The notes under the pieces: generated by a model
What the model was told of the DNA's origin: nothing
What the model saw: the letters and a program-made list of their open reading frames with translations, nothing else
Database searches by the model: none
In this document: positions 43,516 through 52,118 of the stretch, one piece after another
How positions within the stretch are numbered: the first letter of the stretch is position 1
How the letters are laid out: each line of letters opens with the position of its first letter
Assembly (NCBI RefSeq): GCF_010993745.1
Contig: NZ_WOTN01000004.1
Coordinates: forward strand, 682,001 to 746,000
DNA length: 64,000 nucleotides
Origin: Fodinicola acaciae
GTDB lineage: Bacteria > Actinomycetota > Actinomycetes > Mycobacteriales > HKI-0501
Direction: 5' to 3'
Position numbers and translations under genes: made by a program

Positions 43516-43863
43516 TCAGACCGTGATCGGACGGGACAGGTTGGAGCCCTGTGCGCTCAGGTTCGCACCGGTGGTGGTCAGGTGGTGCGTCGCGTCGGTG
43601 TCGGCCGTGGTCACCACGTTGCCGGCCGACGAGGTGTTGGTGCCGAGCGCGTCGACCTGCTTGGCCATGCTCTGCATCCCCGGGTTGACGTCACCCAGGA
43701 ACGTCTGTACGGCCAGCCCGACCGTGCCGTCCATCACCGCGGTCGCCGACTCGCGCAGCGTGGTCTCGGTGTTGTGGGCCCAGGTCTGCCAGCCGGTGGA
43801 CGTCTTCGCCGTAGCATGTCCCGCCTGCACGACCGCGCCAGTCTCAACGTCGATGTACGACAT
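43516..43863 (-). CDS. WXG100-size ESX protein
   Basis: 115 aa. MSYIDVETGAVVQAG is followed by a helix with W-x-x-W (TGWQTWAHNTETTLRES), a central break (GTVGLAVQTFLGDVNPG) and a second helix ending in a polar tail. Size and predicted hairpin fit an ESX substrate, though no strict W-x-G is present. ATG 43863 follows GGAGGGAGCGCGGGG. It is the first gene of an operon with the 830-aa protein 13 bp downstream. Confidence 0.72.
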   Translation of the reverse strand: MSYIDVETGAVVQAGHATAKTSTGWQTWAHNTETTLRESATAVMDGTVGLAVQTFLGDVNPGMQSMAKQVDALGTNTSSAGNVVTTADTDATHHLTTTGANLSAQGSNLSRPITV

Positions 43864-44027
43864 TCCCCGCGCTCCCTCCGCGCGTACCCGCTGCCCCACG
43901 GTCGCGCTCGCAGTCAGGGTAGATCGCCGGCGCAAGCGGAGAACTCGCAGGTCAGAGTGGGTTGCGCTGGGTTTGTACCCTGGTCGCCGAGCGATTGCAG
44001 GCCATGCTCGACCTTCAGGAGGGTCAG

Positions 44028-44378
44028 ATGGGGAATTTCGTCAATCTGAACGAAGTCGGCGTTCTGTCCCAGTCGGGTCAGGGCTATGACGGCACCGCGA
44101 CCGACCAGCACGGCGAGTCCCGCAACTTCGTGGGAAAGATGGACGCCTCGCAGGCCGGCCTGAAAGGCTCCGCCGGCACCACCTTCACCGGCATCGCCAA
44201 CCTCTCCGGTGGCAACCTGACCCAGCTGGCCAACCTGATCGCCGAGCAGGCTCGGCGCGCGGTCATGGGTGAGAAGACGGTCGTCGGCGCCGACGACGAC
44301 GCGCACTCGGCGCAGCAGCCGGCGCTCGGCGCGGCCGACTCGTACACGTCCTCGCTCAGCCGCGGCATCAACGCCTAA
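44028..44378 (+). CDS. WXG100-size ESX protein, atypical motif
   Basis: 116 aa, predicted two-helix hairpin. NFVGKMDASQAGLKGSAGTTFTGIANL replaces the W-x-G turn with a Gly/Ser-rich segment; the C-terminal half is ANLIAEQARRAVMGEK, then a flexible polar tail. ATG 44028 has CAGGAGGG five bases upstream. It forms an operon with the 101-aa protein, divergent from the 115-aa one, and probably makes a heterodimer with its neighbour, as EsxA/EsxB do. Confidence 0.78.
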   Translation: MGNFVNLNEVGVLSQSGQGYDGTATDQHGESRNFVGKMDASQAGLKGSAGTTFTGIANLSGGNLTQLANLIAEQARRAVMGEKTVVGADDDAHSAQQPALGAADSYTSSLSRGINA

Positions 44379-44390
44379 GGAGGTCAGGAA

Positions 44391-44696
44391 ATGTCCCAGG
44401 GTTCCGTACGCGCCGACTTCGGCGTCATCGACCAGCTCTCCGCCGACCAGGGATCGCACGCCGGCAACATCGACGGCTTGCGCGCCACGCTGAAGTCGCA
44501 CGTCGCGAAGGCGATCGACAACTTCGCCGGCGGCATGGGCCAGGAGCAGCACCAGGCGTGCATGGCCAAGGCCGACCAGTTGATCGACGAATACATCAAC
44601 GGCATCCGGCAGTTCCAGGGAACCACCAACACGGTGAACGACACGTTCCAGGCCGGCGGCCACAAGGCGCAGAGCATCCTCGCCTCCGGCGCCTGA
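44391..44696 (+). CDS. WXG100-family ESX protein (EsxA/EsxB partner)
   Basis: 101 aa, exactly the family size. Helix 1 (ADFGVIDQLSADQGSHAGNIDGLRATLKSHVAKAIDNF), turn AGGMGQEQHQ in place of W-x-G, then helix 2 (DQLIDEYINGIRQFQGTTNTVNDTF). The pattern fits the secreted hairpin partner of the preceding gene. ATG 44391 follows AAGGAGGTCAGGA, an excellent ribosome site, 12 bp after the upstream stop. A terminator follows at 44716. Confidence 0.85.
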   Translation: MSQGSVRADFGVIDQLSADQGSHAGNIDGLRATLKSHVAKAIDNFAGGMGQEQHQACMAKADQLIDEYINGIRQFQGTTNTVNDTFQAGGHKAQSILASGA

Positions 44697-44715
44697 TCAG
44701 TCCGGTTCCGCGACC

Positions 44716-44740
44716 AGCCCCCGTCTCCCGTACGGGGGCT
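44716..44740 (+). terminator. Rho-independent terminator after the esx pair
   Basis: AGCCCCCGT (44716-44724) and ACGGGGGCT (44732-44740) form a 9-bp stem with a 7-base loop, followed by TTTCGCG. It lies 19 bp after the stop of the 101-aa gene. Confidence 0.8.
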
Positions 44741-44792
44741 TTCGCGTGTGTCCGATTGGCGCCTCCGCCGACATTCCCGCAGCTCAGCCCAC

Positions 44793-44831
44793 ACGCGACG
44801 ACGCAATCGGATTCCGATTGCGTCGTCGCGT
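44793..44831. repeat. Perfect 39-bp palindrome, family B copy 4
   Basis: Arms of 19 bp pair perfectly around T44812; core CAATCGGATTCCGATTG. It lies between the convergent esx pair and eccC genes, 7 bp from the eccC stop, so it is the likely terminator of eccC. It is the longest family B copy. Confidence 0.9.
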
Positions 44832-44838
44832 ACGCGTG

Positions 44839-47800
44839 CTAGTCGGGGAGGTGGGCGACCTGCACCTGCGACGCCGTGCCGCCGCGGCCGGCGTAGAGGG
44901 CGCGGCCGACCGGCAGCCGCTGTGAGGCGATGCCGTTGACCAGCCGGCCCTCCATCCGGTCGCCGGAGAACAGCAGGCCGGGTGTGCCGATGTCGTTCAT
45001 CCGCTGCAGCAGCGGCTCGAACAGCGCACGCGAGATGCCGCCGGTACGCCGCGCGACCACCAGGTGCATCCCCAGGTCACGCGACTGCGGCACGTACTCG
45101 ACCAGCGGGTCCAGCGGATTGCCGGTCGACGCGGCCACCAGGTCATAGTCGTCGACCACGAAGAGCACCTCCAGCCCCTTCCACCAGTTGCGTGCCCGCA
45201 GCTGCTCGGAGGTCACGTCCGGCCCTGGTACGCGCTGGCGCAGCGAGCCGGCGATCTCGGCCGCCACGGCCGCGGTCTGCTGCTGCGCGGTGCAGTACGC
45301 CAGCAGATACTCGGGCGGCACCACGTCCAGCAGCGTCCGCCGATAGTCGACCACGACGATGCCCAGCTGGTCCGGCGTCGCGGTCGCCATCGCGCCACGC
45401 AGCAGGACACGCAGCAGGTTGGTCTTGCCGGTCTCGCCGTCGCCATAGACCAGCAGGTGCGGGTCGCTGCCGCCGAGGCTGACCGCGGCCGGCGCCAGGT
45501 CGCGCTCGGAGATGCCGATCGGAATCGCGGTGTCGCCGGGCTGCACCGGCGGCAGCGACGACCACTCGAAGACTGCCGGCAGCGAGCGTACGACCGGCAC
45601 CGCGGTCTCCGGCCAGCGCTCGCGTACGACCTCGACCAGCCGGGCCTGCGCCGCGCCGAGGTCGCCGACCGCGACCTCGCCGTCGATCCGCGGCAGCGCC
45701 ACGTGTGCCATCAGGTCGCCTTCGACCAGCGCGCGGCCAGGCGTGTCCTTGCTGATCCGCTCCATGATCTTGCGGTCGAAGGCGCTGTCGAACGGGTCGT
45801 TCAGGCGCAGGTCGATGCGGCCGCCGAAGGCCGCCTGCATCCGCAGCCGGATCTGCATGGTCTGCGCGATGCTGACGATCACGTGGACGCCGTAGTTGAG
45901 ACCGCGGGCGGCGATCTCGCCGATCACCGCCTCCAGCGGCTCGTGCTCCTCGCGGAAGCTTCCCCAGCCATCCACCACCAGGAAGATGTCGGCGGGGACC
46001 TCCGCCGGCACCTCGCCGTTGGCGCGAGCCGTACGCAGCGCGGCGACCGAGTCCAGGCCATAGCGCCTGAACACCTCCTCGCGCTGCTCCACCGCACTGG
46101 CGACCTCGCCGACGACCCGGCGGATCCGCTCCGGGTCGACCCGGCTGGCGACCGCCGCCACGTGCGGCAGCTCCTCCAGTGGTCCGAGGCCGCCACCGCC
46201 GTAGTCGATGCAATAGAACGCGACCTCACCCGGCGCGTATCGCAGTGCCATCGAGCAGATCATCGTGCGCAGCAGCGTCGACTTGCCGGACTGCGGTGCA
46301 CCGGCGACGACCAGGTTGCCGCCGCCGCGGGTGAAGTCCCACTCCATCGGAAACTGCCGCTGCGCGGCCGGGTCGTCGACCAGGCCGATCAGCGCCGAGA
46401 CCGTGCCAGGCACCGCACCGGCGGTCGGGTCCTGTACGCGGTCGAGGCTGACGGCCTCCGGCAGCGGGTCGAGCCACACCGGCCGGACCGGCTGGCCGCC
46501 GGCGCTGGCCAGCTGCTTCACGATCACGTCGAGCACGGTCGTCGCGCCGGCCTTGGCCGGTGCGGCCATCAGCTCACCGGGCCCCTGCACGCCTTCGGAC
46601 ATGGCGGCGATCCACGCGCCGACACCGTTGACGGCCAGATACGGCACCACCGGCACGTATCGCTTCGGCGCGTCCTCCGGCGGCTCGTACGGGGCCGACA
46701 CCAGCGCCGCCTTGAACCGCTCGAAGATCGTGGTGTCCACCTTGAGAAAACCGGATCCCGGCTCCGGCGGCAGGTGATAGGCGTCCGCCGTGCCGATCGT
46801 GTCGCGGCTCTCCGCCTCGGAAAACGTACGCAGACAGATCCGGTAGGACAGGTGCGACTCCAGGCCGCGGATTTTCCCCATTTCCAGCCGCTGCGTGGCC
46901 AGCAGCAGGTGGACGCCGATCGACCGGCCGATCCGGCCGACCGCGACGAACAGCTCGGCGAAGTCGGGTTTTGCCGTCAGCAGCTCGGAAAACTCGTCGA
47001 TGATGACCAGCAGCTCCGGCAGCGGCTCGAGCGGATGACCCTCGTCGCGCATCGCCTGGTAGGCGGTGACGTTGGGCAGGTTTCCGGCTTCCTTCAGGAT
47101 TTCCTGCCGGCGTTGCATCTCGCCGTACAGCGCGTCGCGCATCCGGTCGACCAGCGTCAGGTCGTCCTGCAGGTTGGTGATCATGCCGGCGATGTGCGGC
47201 AGCTCGCGCATGCCGGCGAAGGTGGCGCCGCCCTTGAAGTCGACCAGCAGCAATGCCAGCCGGTCCGGCGAGTGGTTGATCACCAACGACGACACCAAAG
47301 TGCGCAGCATCTCCGACTTGCCGGAGCCGGTCGCGCCGACCACCATGCCGTGCGGTCCCATGCCGCCGTGCGCGGATTCCTTGAAGTCCAGCATGATCGG
47401 CCGGGCGTCGCCGCTGATTCCGATGGGTACGCGCAAAAACTCGCGGAGCGCGCGCGGCCGCCAGGTCTGTTTCGCGTCCAGCGTCGCCACGTCCGGCACG
47501 CCGAGGATCTCCGGCAGGCCGATGGTCTCGGTCAGCGACTCGGCCGACTCCTCGGCGACCAGGCGCAGCGGTGCCAGCAAGCGGGCCATCGCCGGCAGCT
47601 GGCCGTCGGGTACGTCGTCGACGGTGAACGTGTCGCCGCTGGGCACCTCGGCCTGGCCGTCCTCCGACACGGTGATCCGTAGGTCCACCGACTCCGGCTC
47701 CTCGCGCCGGCTGCCGAGCAGCGCGATCAGGTGGATGCCGAGATCCTTGAGCGTCACCGAGCGGTCAGACGGCTCCAGGCCGCGTACGGTCGTCAGGTTT

Positions 47801-48771
47801 TCGCCATCGATCAACACGATCAGCGGGTGCGTGGCGCTGGAGGCCTGGCCGCGGCGGCGCTGCAGGACGTTGAGCCGTGCCTCGATCTCCGGCTGCAGAG
47901 CGTCGGCCAGCGCCGCCACCGAGGAGGCGATCAGCCGGGCCGGCAGCTCACCGTCCATTGTGGACGGACTCTGCGTGTGCGGCAGCCACTTGGCCCAGTC
48001 CCAGCTGGCCTCGTGCCGCTCGTCGCGGACGATCGCGAGGCGTACGTCCTCCGGTGCGTGAAACGCGAGCAGTTGCGCGACCAACGCACGGGCGAGCCGT
48101 CGTCCGGTCGTGCGGTCGCCGACGACGCTGATCACGCCGTTGATCCGCACCGCCACCGGCTGGTCGTGCAACATCGAATAGCGGTGCTCCAGCTGGCGCG
48201 CGGCCTCGGCGCACACCGGGTCTGTCTCCGACAGCGGACTGAACTCGTCGGTCTGCACCAGTGGCGTGGCGATCGGCCGGTCGCCGTATCCGGCGCGCAG
48301 CAGCAGGAAGTCCGGATCGGCCGGCCGGCGTTCCCAGCGGCGCGACGGGATCCGCGCCACGTCCAGCAGCCGGACCGGATCCGGATGCCGCCAGGCGCCG
48401 TCCTCGCGCTGCAGGTCGATGGTGTCGCGCAGGTCGCGGCGCAGGTCCTCGATGTAGTCCAGGTAGCGCTCGCGGGCCTCGCGCTTCTGCCGCCGCGGGC
48501 CGGTACGCTGGCCGATGATCATGATCGCGCCGACGCCGACCGAGCCGACCAGCAGCAACAGGCCGGCGACGGCGAACAGCGGCTTGTCCGGGTTGGTGAC
48601 CGCCACCAGCAGCGAGCCGCAGCCGGAGATGATCGGCATGACGACCATCGACGCGCTCATCGAGGCCGGCGGTTGTTGCTGCAACTTCGGCGGCTCGGCG
48701 ATCCGCACCGGATCGGTCGGCACCGCCGGCGGCGCGATCCTCGCCGGCCGCTTCACCAGCGTCGTGGTCAA
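44839..48771 (-). CDS. eccC: ESX secretion ATPase EccC (fused, three FtsK/SpoIIIE domains), locus 1
   Basis: 1310 aa from TTG 48771, chosen because AGGAGG lies six bases upstream and the N-terminus then matches the second copy (TTTLVKRPARIA). Two N-terminal membrane helices (about 38-80), then a DUF-type linker and three ATPase domains: GATGSGKSEML near residue 480, GAPQSGKST near 823, GDGETGKTN near 1110. Walker B of domain 1 is IIDEF (catalytic Glu present); domains 2 and 3 read VVDGW and VVDDY, as in other EccC proteins where they bind substrates. It is the motor of type VII secretion at the cytoplasmic membrane. It is divergent from eccD. Confidence 0.96.
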   Translation of the reverse strand: MTTTLVKRPARIAPPAVPTDPVRIAEPPKLQQQPPASMSASMVVMPIISGCGSLLVAVTNPDKPLFAVAGLLLLVGSVGVGAIMIIGQRTGPRRQKREARERYLDYIEDLRRDLRDTIDLQREDGAWRHPDPVRLLDVARIPSRRWERRPADPDFLLLRAGYGDRPIATPLVQTDEFSPLSETDPVCAEAARQLEHRYSMLHDQPVAVRINGVISVVGDRTTGRRLARALVAQLLAFHAPEDVRLAIVRDERHEASWDWAKWLPHTQSPSTMDGELPARLIASSVAALADALQPEIEARLNVLQRRRGQASSATHPLIVLIDGENLTTVRGLEPSDRSVTLKDLGIHLIALLGSRREEPESVDLRITVSEDGQAEVPSGDTFTVDDVPDGQLPAMARLLAPLRLVAEESAESLTETIGLPEILGVPDVATLDAKQTWRPRALREFLRVPIGISGDARPIMLDFKESAHGGMGPHGMVVGATGSGKSEMLRTLVSSLVINHSPDRLALLLVDFKGGATFAGMRELPHIAGMITNLQDDLTLVDRMRDALYGEMQRRQEILKEAGNLPNVTAYQAMRDEGHPLEPLPELLVIIDEFSELLTAKPDFAELFVAVGRIGRSIGVHLLLATQRLEMGKIRGLESHLSYRICLRTFSEAESRDTIGTADAYHLPPEPGSGFLKVDTTIFERFKAALVSAPYEPPEDAPKRYVPVVPYLAVNGVGAWIAAMSEGVQGPGELMAAPAKAGATTVLDVIVKQLASAGGQPVRPVWLDPLPEAVSLDRVQDPTAGAVPGTVSALIGLVDDPAAQRQFPMEWDFTRGGGNLVVAGAPQSGKSTLLRTMICSMALRYAPGEVAFYCIDYGGGGLGPLEELPHVAAVASRVDPERIRRVVGEVASAVEQREEVFRRYGLDSVAALRTARANGEVPAEVPADIFLVVDGWGSFREEHEPLEAVIGEIAARGLNYGVHVIVSIAQTMQIRLRMQAAFGGRIDLRLNDPFDSAFDRKIMERISKDTPGRALVEGDLMAHVALPRIDGEVAVGDLGAAQARLVEVVRERWPETAVPVVRSLPAVFEWSSLPPVQPGDTAIPIGISERDLAPAAVSLGGSDPHLLVYGDGETGKTNLLRVLLRGAMATATPDQLGIVVVDYRRTLLDVVPPEYLLAYCTAQQQTAAVAAEIAGSLRQRVPGPDVTSEQLRARNWWKGLEVLFVVDDYDLVAASTGNPLDPLVEYVPQSRDLGMHLVVARRTGGISRALFEPLLQRMNDIGTPGLLFSGDRMEGRLVNGIASQRLPVGRALYAGRGGTASQVQVAHLPD

Positions 48772-48793
48772 GCCGCACCTCCTCGCTGCTGCG

Positions 48794-48816
48794 CGTCCAC
48801 AGGTCCATAGTGGACG
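48794..48816. promoter_or_regulatory. Inverted repeat in the eccC-eccD divergent region
   Basis: CGTCCAC (48794-48800) and GTGGACG (48810-48816) are perfect 7-bp arms with a 9-bp spacer. They lie 23 bp upstream of the eccC TTG and 57 bp upstream of the eccD GTG. Position suggests an operator coordinating both genes; I saw no copy in the equivalent region of locus 2. Confidence 0.4.
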
Positions 48817-48872
48817 TGCCATGCCACCATGGCTTGCTGAGGAACACGCCAGCACGGAAGGGGCGGCCTTAG

Positions 48873-50216
48873 GTGCCGACCGCGTACAGCCGGGTCACCA
48901 TCGTCCATGGCGCCCGCCGCGTCGACCTCGCGCTGCCGACGGAGCTGCCGGTGGCCGACGTCGTGCCGCAGGTGCTGCGTTTCTGCCTGCCGGAATCCGG
49001 CGGTGACCGACCCGAGTCCTGGTCGCTCGGCCGGGTCGGCGGCAAGCCGATCGTGCTCAGCCGGTCGCTGACCGAGGAAGGCGTCGTCGACGGCGACGTG
49101 CTGGAGCTGGTGTCGGCCGGCGCCGGCAACCCGGAGGCCTACGTCGAGGACGTACGCGACGCCGTCGAGGACGCTGTCGACTCCAGCGACGACCTGTGGG
49201 TCAACCGTACGACGCAGGGCTTCGCGCTGATGGCCGGTGCGATCGGCATGGCAGGGCTGTTGCTGCTGCCAGCCGCGCGCGCGTCGCAGCAGCCGGGTCC
49301 GCTGATCGCCGCCGCGATCGCCGCGATCCTGCTCTGCGCTGCCGCTTGGTGGGCCGGTCGCAACGCGTACGTCCGCGCCGCGACCGTGCTGGTGACCGTC
49401 GCCGCCGGCTGGGGCGCGCTCGCCGGCTGGCTGCTGGCCGCCTGGCTCGGCGCCAGCGCGTACGGCAGCCTCGGCGCCGCCCTCGCCTATCTGGTCGCGG
49501 TCGTGGTGATCAGCCGCGGCCTCACGCCGTACGCGACGCCGCATCTGGCCGCCTGCGCGGTGATCGTGCCGGCCGGCGCCGCCGGCGCGATCTTCGGCCT
49601 GCTGGACCTGTCCGTCGACAACGTGGCGAGGATCGAGATCCTGCTGGCGATCGTGCTCACCGGCATGTTGCCGCGCGCGTCGATCGCGGTCGGTGGCCTG
49701 GCGGCGGCAGACTTCCGGCTGCGTACGGTCGCGCGGATCACCGAGCGCGAGCTCGCCGACCGGGTCCGCCAGAGCACGTATCTGCTGACCGGGTCGTTGG
49801 CCGGCGCGGCGATCGTGGTGGCGGCCGCGGCCGGCTGGCTGATCCGGTCGACCGCGCCGTGGGACCTGGTCCTGCTGCCGGCCGCCGGCGTGTTGCTGAT
49901 CCTGCGGTCGCGAGCCTTCGGCCGCGTGCGGCACGTACTGCCGTTGCGGCTCGGCGGTGTCGTCGTGCTGGCCGGCTGCGGCATCGCCGCGCTGTTGCGC
50001 GTGCCGGCGCTGCTGCCGTGGACCGCCGCGCTCGCGATGGTCGCGGTCGTCGCGGTGGTGGCGGTCGCGGCCCTGCCGACCACCGCGGTGACCACCGCTC
50101 GGATCAAGCAGATCCTGAACTGGGTGGAGATCCTGATGGTGGTCGTGGTCCTGGTGGTGGCCGTCGGAGCGACCGGTGTCTTCGCGGCCATGGCGAGTTT
50201 CGAGGGGCTGAAATGA
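48873..50216 (+). CDS. eccD: ESX membrane channel protein EccD, locus 1
   Basis: 447 aa. An N-terminal ubiquitin-like YukD domain (about 1-85: YSRVTIVHGARRVDLALPTE, VDGDVLELV) and a linker (EAYVEDVRDAVEDAVD) precede eleven membrane segments. EccD forms the core of the ESX inner-membrane pore. GTG 48873 has GGAAGGGG ten bases ahead. Its stop overlaps the next start (ATGA). It is closely similar to the second copy at 58054. Confidence 0.95.
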   Translation: MPTAYSRVTIVHGARRVDLALPTELPVADVVPQVLRFCLPESGGDRPESWSLGRVGGKPIVLSRSLTEEGVVDGDVLELVSAGAGNPEAYVEDVRDAVEDAVDSSDDLWVNRTTQGFALMAGAIGMAGLLLLPAARASQQPGPLIAAAIAAILLCAAAWWAGRNAYVRAATVLVTVAAGWGALAGWLLAAWLGASAYGSLGAALAYLVAVVVISRGLTPYATPHLAACAVIVPAGAAGAIFGLLDLSVDNVARIEILLAIVLTGMLPRASIAVGGLAAADFRLRTVARITERELADRVRQSTYLLTGSLAGAAIVVAAAAGWLIRSTAPWDLVLLPAAGVLLILRSRAFGRVRHVLPLRLGGVVVLAGCGIAALLRVPALLPWTAALAMVAVVAVVAVAALPTTAVTTARIKQILNWVEILMVVVVLVVAVGATGVFAAMASFEGLK

Positions 50217-51448
50217 GTCAGCCGACCAACGGAGAGACCGACGAGGTGGACGCGGTCGGCCGTGCGGCGCAGGACGCCGCCGGTGCCTTGTCGCGGATGG
50301 GGATCGACCCGAGCGCGTTGGGGCTGGCCGCGCCGGCGCCGCAGCCGGTGGTCGCGCTGCCGGCGACCGTACGCGAGCCGGCCGGTGGCCTGGCCGTGCC
50401 GCCGCCGGACCGGACGGCTCCCCGGCCGACCGGCCGGATCGTCGGTCGTGCCGCGCCGATGCCCTCGGAGGACGGCGGCAACCTGCGGTTTGCCACTCCA
50501 GGCACCAACCTGCGCCGGCCGCTGGCCGGTCCGCCGCAGCACGTACCACCGCTGCCGACCGGTCCGGATCCGCAGGCCCTGCGCGCTGCCGGCGGTGCCG
50601 CGCGGCCGCCGTTCACCGGCTTCAGCGGCCTGCGCCAGGTGGCGCACGGCGTCGGCAAAGGTGTGTGGTCACCGTCCTCGGCGGGTGCGGTGCAAGACGA
50701 ACGCGAACTGATCGCACGTGTCCGCACGCGTCAGCGCGAGCCGCGGGTGACGTGCTTCTTCTCGACCGTCGGCGGCGCTGGTACGACCACGACGGCCGCC
50801 GGCGTGGCGCTGGCGCTCGCGACCGTGCGGGGTGACCCGGCGGCCCTGGTGGACGTACAGGCCGGCACGCGGTCGCTGTCGGCTCGGCTGGCCGGCACGT
50901 CGTCGGTGAGCACCAGCGACGTGATCAGAGCCGGCGCGATGAGCGCGTTGCCGCGGCCGCCGGCCACCATCGGCTCGCTGGCCATCCTCGACAGCGCGCC
51001 GTGGTATTCGCCGGCCGAGCGCGGCGACCTGGTCGAGATGCTGCACCAGGTGCGGTCGATGTATCCGTTCACCGTGCTCGACGTCGGCGACGAGGTCTCC
51101 GGCACCGCGCACGCGATGATGATGCGCGCCGACAGGCTGGTCGTCGTACAGCCCGCGCAGCCGGACCTGGTCGACGCCGTGCAGTATGCGATGGGCCGGA
51201 TCAACCAGGTCGACCCGGACCGGCTGCGGCACGTGGTGGTCGCCGTCGTGGCGATGACACCGCGGTCGTATCGCAGCGCCGTGCGCCGGCTTGGCGCGCT
51301 GCTGGGCCGCAGCCAGCGGGTCGTGCTGGTGCCATACGACCGCGCTCTGCATGGCGGCGGCGCGTTGTCGCTGGCGGCGCTGCGACCGTCGACCCGCGAG
51401 GCATATCTGTCGCTGGCCGCCTTCGCCGCCGAACGGGTCGACCTGTGA
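50213..51448 (+). CDS. EspI-like ParA/MinD-fold protein with degenerate P-loop, locus 1
   Basis: 411 aa. Residues 1-160 are Pro/Ala-rich and disordered (VPPPDRTAPRPTG, PPQHVPPLPTGP). From 178 a ParA/MinD fold follows: CFFSTVGGAGTTTTAAGVALALA, LAILDSAPWYSP, FTVLDVGDEVSG and LVVVQPAQPDLVDAV. In the Walker A position GGxGKTT the lysine is T191 (GGAGTTTT), so ATP hydrolysis is doubtful. In mycobacteria EspI regulates ESX-1 through its P-loop. ATG 50213 overlaps eccD; its stop overlaps the next gene. Confidence 0.85.
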   Translation: MSQPTNGETDEVDAVGRAAQDAAGALSRMGIDPSALGLAAPAPQPVVALPATVREPAGGLAVPPPDRTAPRPTGRIVGRAAPMPSEDGGNLRFATPGTNLRRPLAGPPQHVPPLPTGPDPQALRAAGGAARPPFTGFSGLRQVAHGVGKGVWSPSSAGAVQDERELIARVRTRQREPRVTCFFSTVGGAGTTTTAAGVALALATVRGDPAALVDVQAGTRSLSARLAGTSSVSTSDVIRAGAMSALPRPPATIGSLAILDSAPWYSPAERGDLVEMLHQVRSMYPFTVLDVGDEVSGTAHAMMMRADRLVVVQPAQPDLVDAVQYAMGRINQVDPDRLRHVVVAVVAMTPRSYRSAVRRLGALLGRSQRVVLVPYDRALHGGGALSLAALRPSTREAYLSLAAFAAERVDL

Positions 51449-51753
51449 CCGGCCGGCCGCGTACGCTCACCGGCTGGTCGTCGAGCACCACGCCGAACGT
51501 CGAGCGCTACATGCTCGAGTCGGACGTGCTGCGGCGGCGGCAGCTGCACACGGCGTTGCTGTTTGGCTCAAGCCGTACGTGGCGCGACCGGCGGCGGATC
51601 TGGCCGGGGGTGCTGGTCGGCGTGATCCTGGTGGCGGTGATCGTGGCCGGCCTCGCGGTCGCCGGCGCCTTCCGCAAGCAACAGATCAACGACCAGCTGC
51701 AGAAGCAGAAGAACAATCCCTCCGCCACGGCCCCCGCGTCACCCGGCCGCTGA
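51445..51753 (+). CDS. Small single-pass membrane protein of ESX locus 1
   Basis: 102 aa. A basic cytoplasmic part (SSRTWRDRRRIWPG) precedes one membrane helix (VLVGVILVAVIVAGLAVAGAF) and a short polar tail rich in Gln, Lys and Asn. GTG 51445 overlaps the EspI-like stop (GTGA). Such small proteins close eccD-espI operons in filamentous actinomycetes, possibly taking part of the role of EccE or EccB anchors. No family assigned; there is no equivalent beside the second locus in this window. Confidence 0.75.
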   Translation: MTGRPRTLTGWSSSTTPNVERYMLESDVLRRRQLHTALLFGSSRTWRDRRRIWPGVLVGVILVAVIVAGLAVAGAFRKQQINDQLQKQKNNPSATAPASPGR

Positions 51754-51761
51754 GCTTTGTC

Positions 51762-51808
51762 CGCATGGCCACCATGCTTGCATTCAACGCAAGCATGGTG
51801 GCCATGCG
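51762..51808. repeat. Intergenic palindrome, family A copy 2
   Basis: Arms of 20 bp (51762-51781 and 51789-51808) pair perfectly around a 7-base loop. The core GCATGGCCACCATGC is identical to that of the 55-bp copy at 6333. It lies between convergent genes, 8 bp after one stop and 9 bp before the other. Likely bidirectional terminator. Confidence 0.9.
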
Positions 51809-51817
51809 ACCAACGGC

Positions 51818-52105
51818 CTAGTGAGCGCCGATGACCTGGTCCCTGGAGGCGATGCCGGCCGGAGCGGACGCCAGCGCCGCGTGGATGGCGTCGGCCAGGG
51901 CCAGCGCCGCCTCCTCGGTCAGCTCCAGAGCGACCCGGGCCGACGCGCCGGCCGCCGGGTTGAGGAAGTCGACGTTGACGGTGTGTGCGTACGGTGCGTG
52001 CACCGGATGGTCCACGTAGACCGTCGCGTCGGTGACGGGAAACCAGCCGGCCGGTCCCTTGCCGCTGCCGTCGACCTCGATTTTCTGTGTGACGTACGTG
52101 CACAT
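51818..52105 (-). CDS. DUF6295-like small protein
   Basis: 95 aa. MCTYVTQKIEVDGSGKGPAG with WFPVTDATVYVDHPVHAPYAH and NVDFLNPAAG matches a conserved actinobacterial family of unknown function (I recall it as DUF6295). It is soluble, with a C-terminal Ala-rich helix. ATG 52105 follows GAAAGG. It is 13 bp downstream of the dienelactone hydrolase gene and probably co-transcribed with it. Confidence 0.8.
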   Translation of the reverse strand: MCTYVTQKIEVDGSGKGPAGWFPVTDATVYVDHPVHAPYAHTVNVDFLNPAAGASARVALELTEEAALALADAIHAALASAPAGIASRDQVIGAH

Positions 52106-52118
52106 TGGCGGAAACCTT

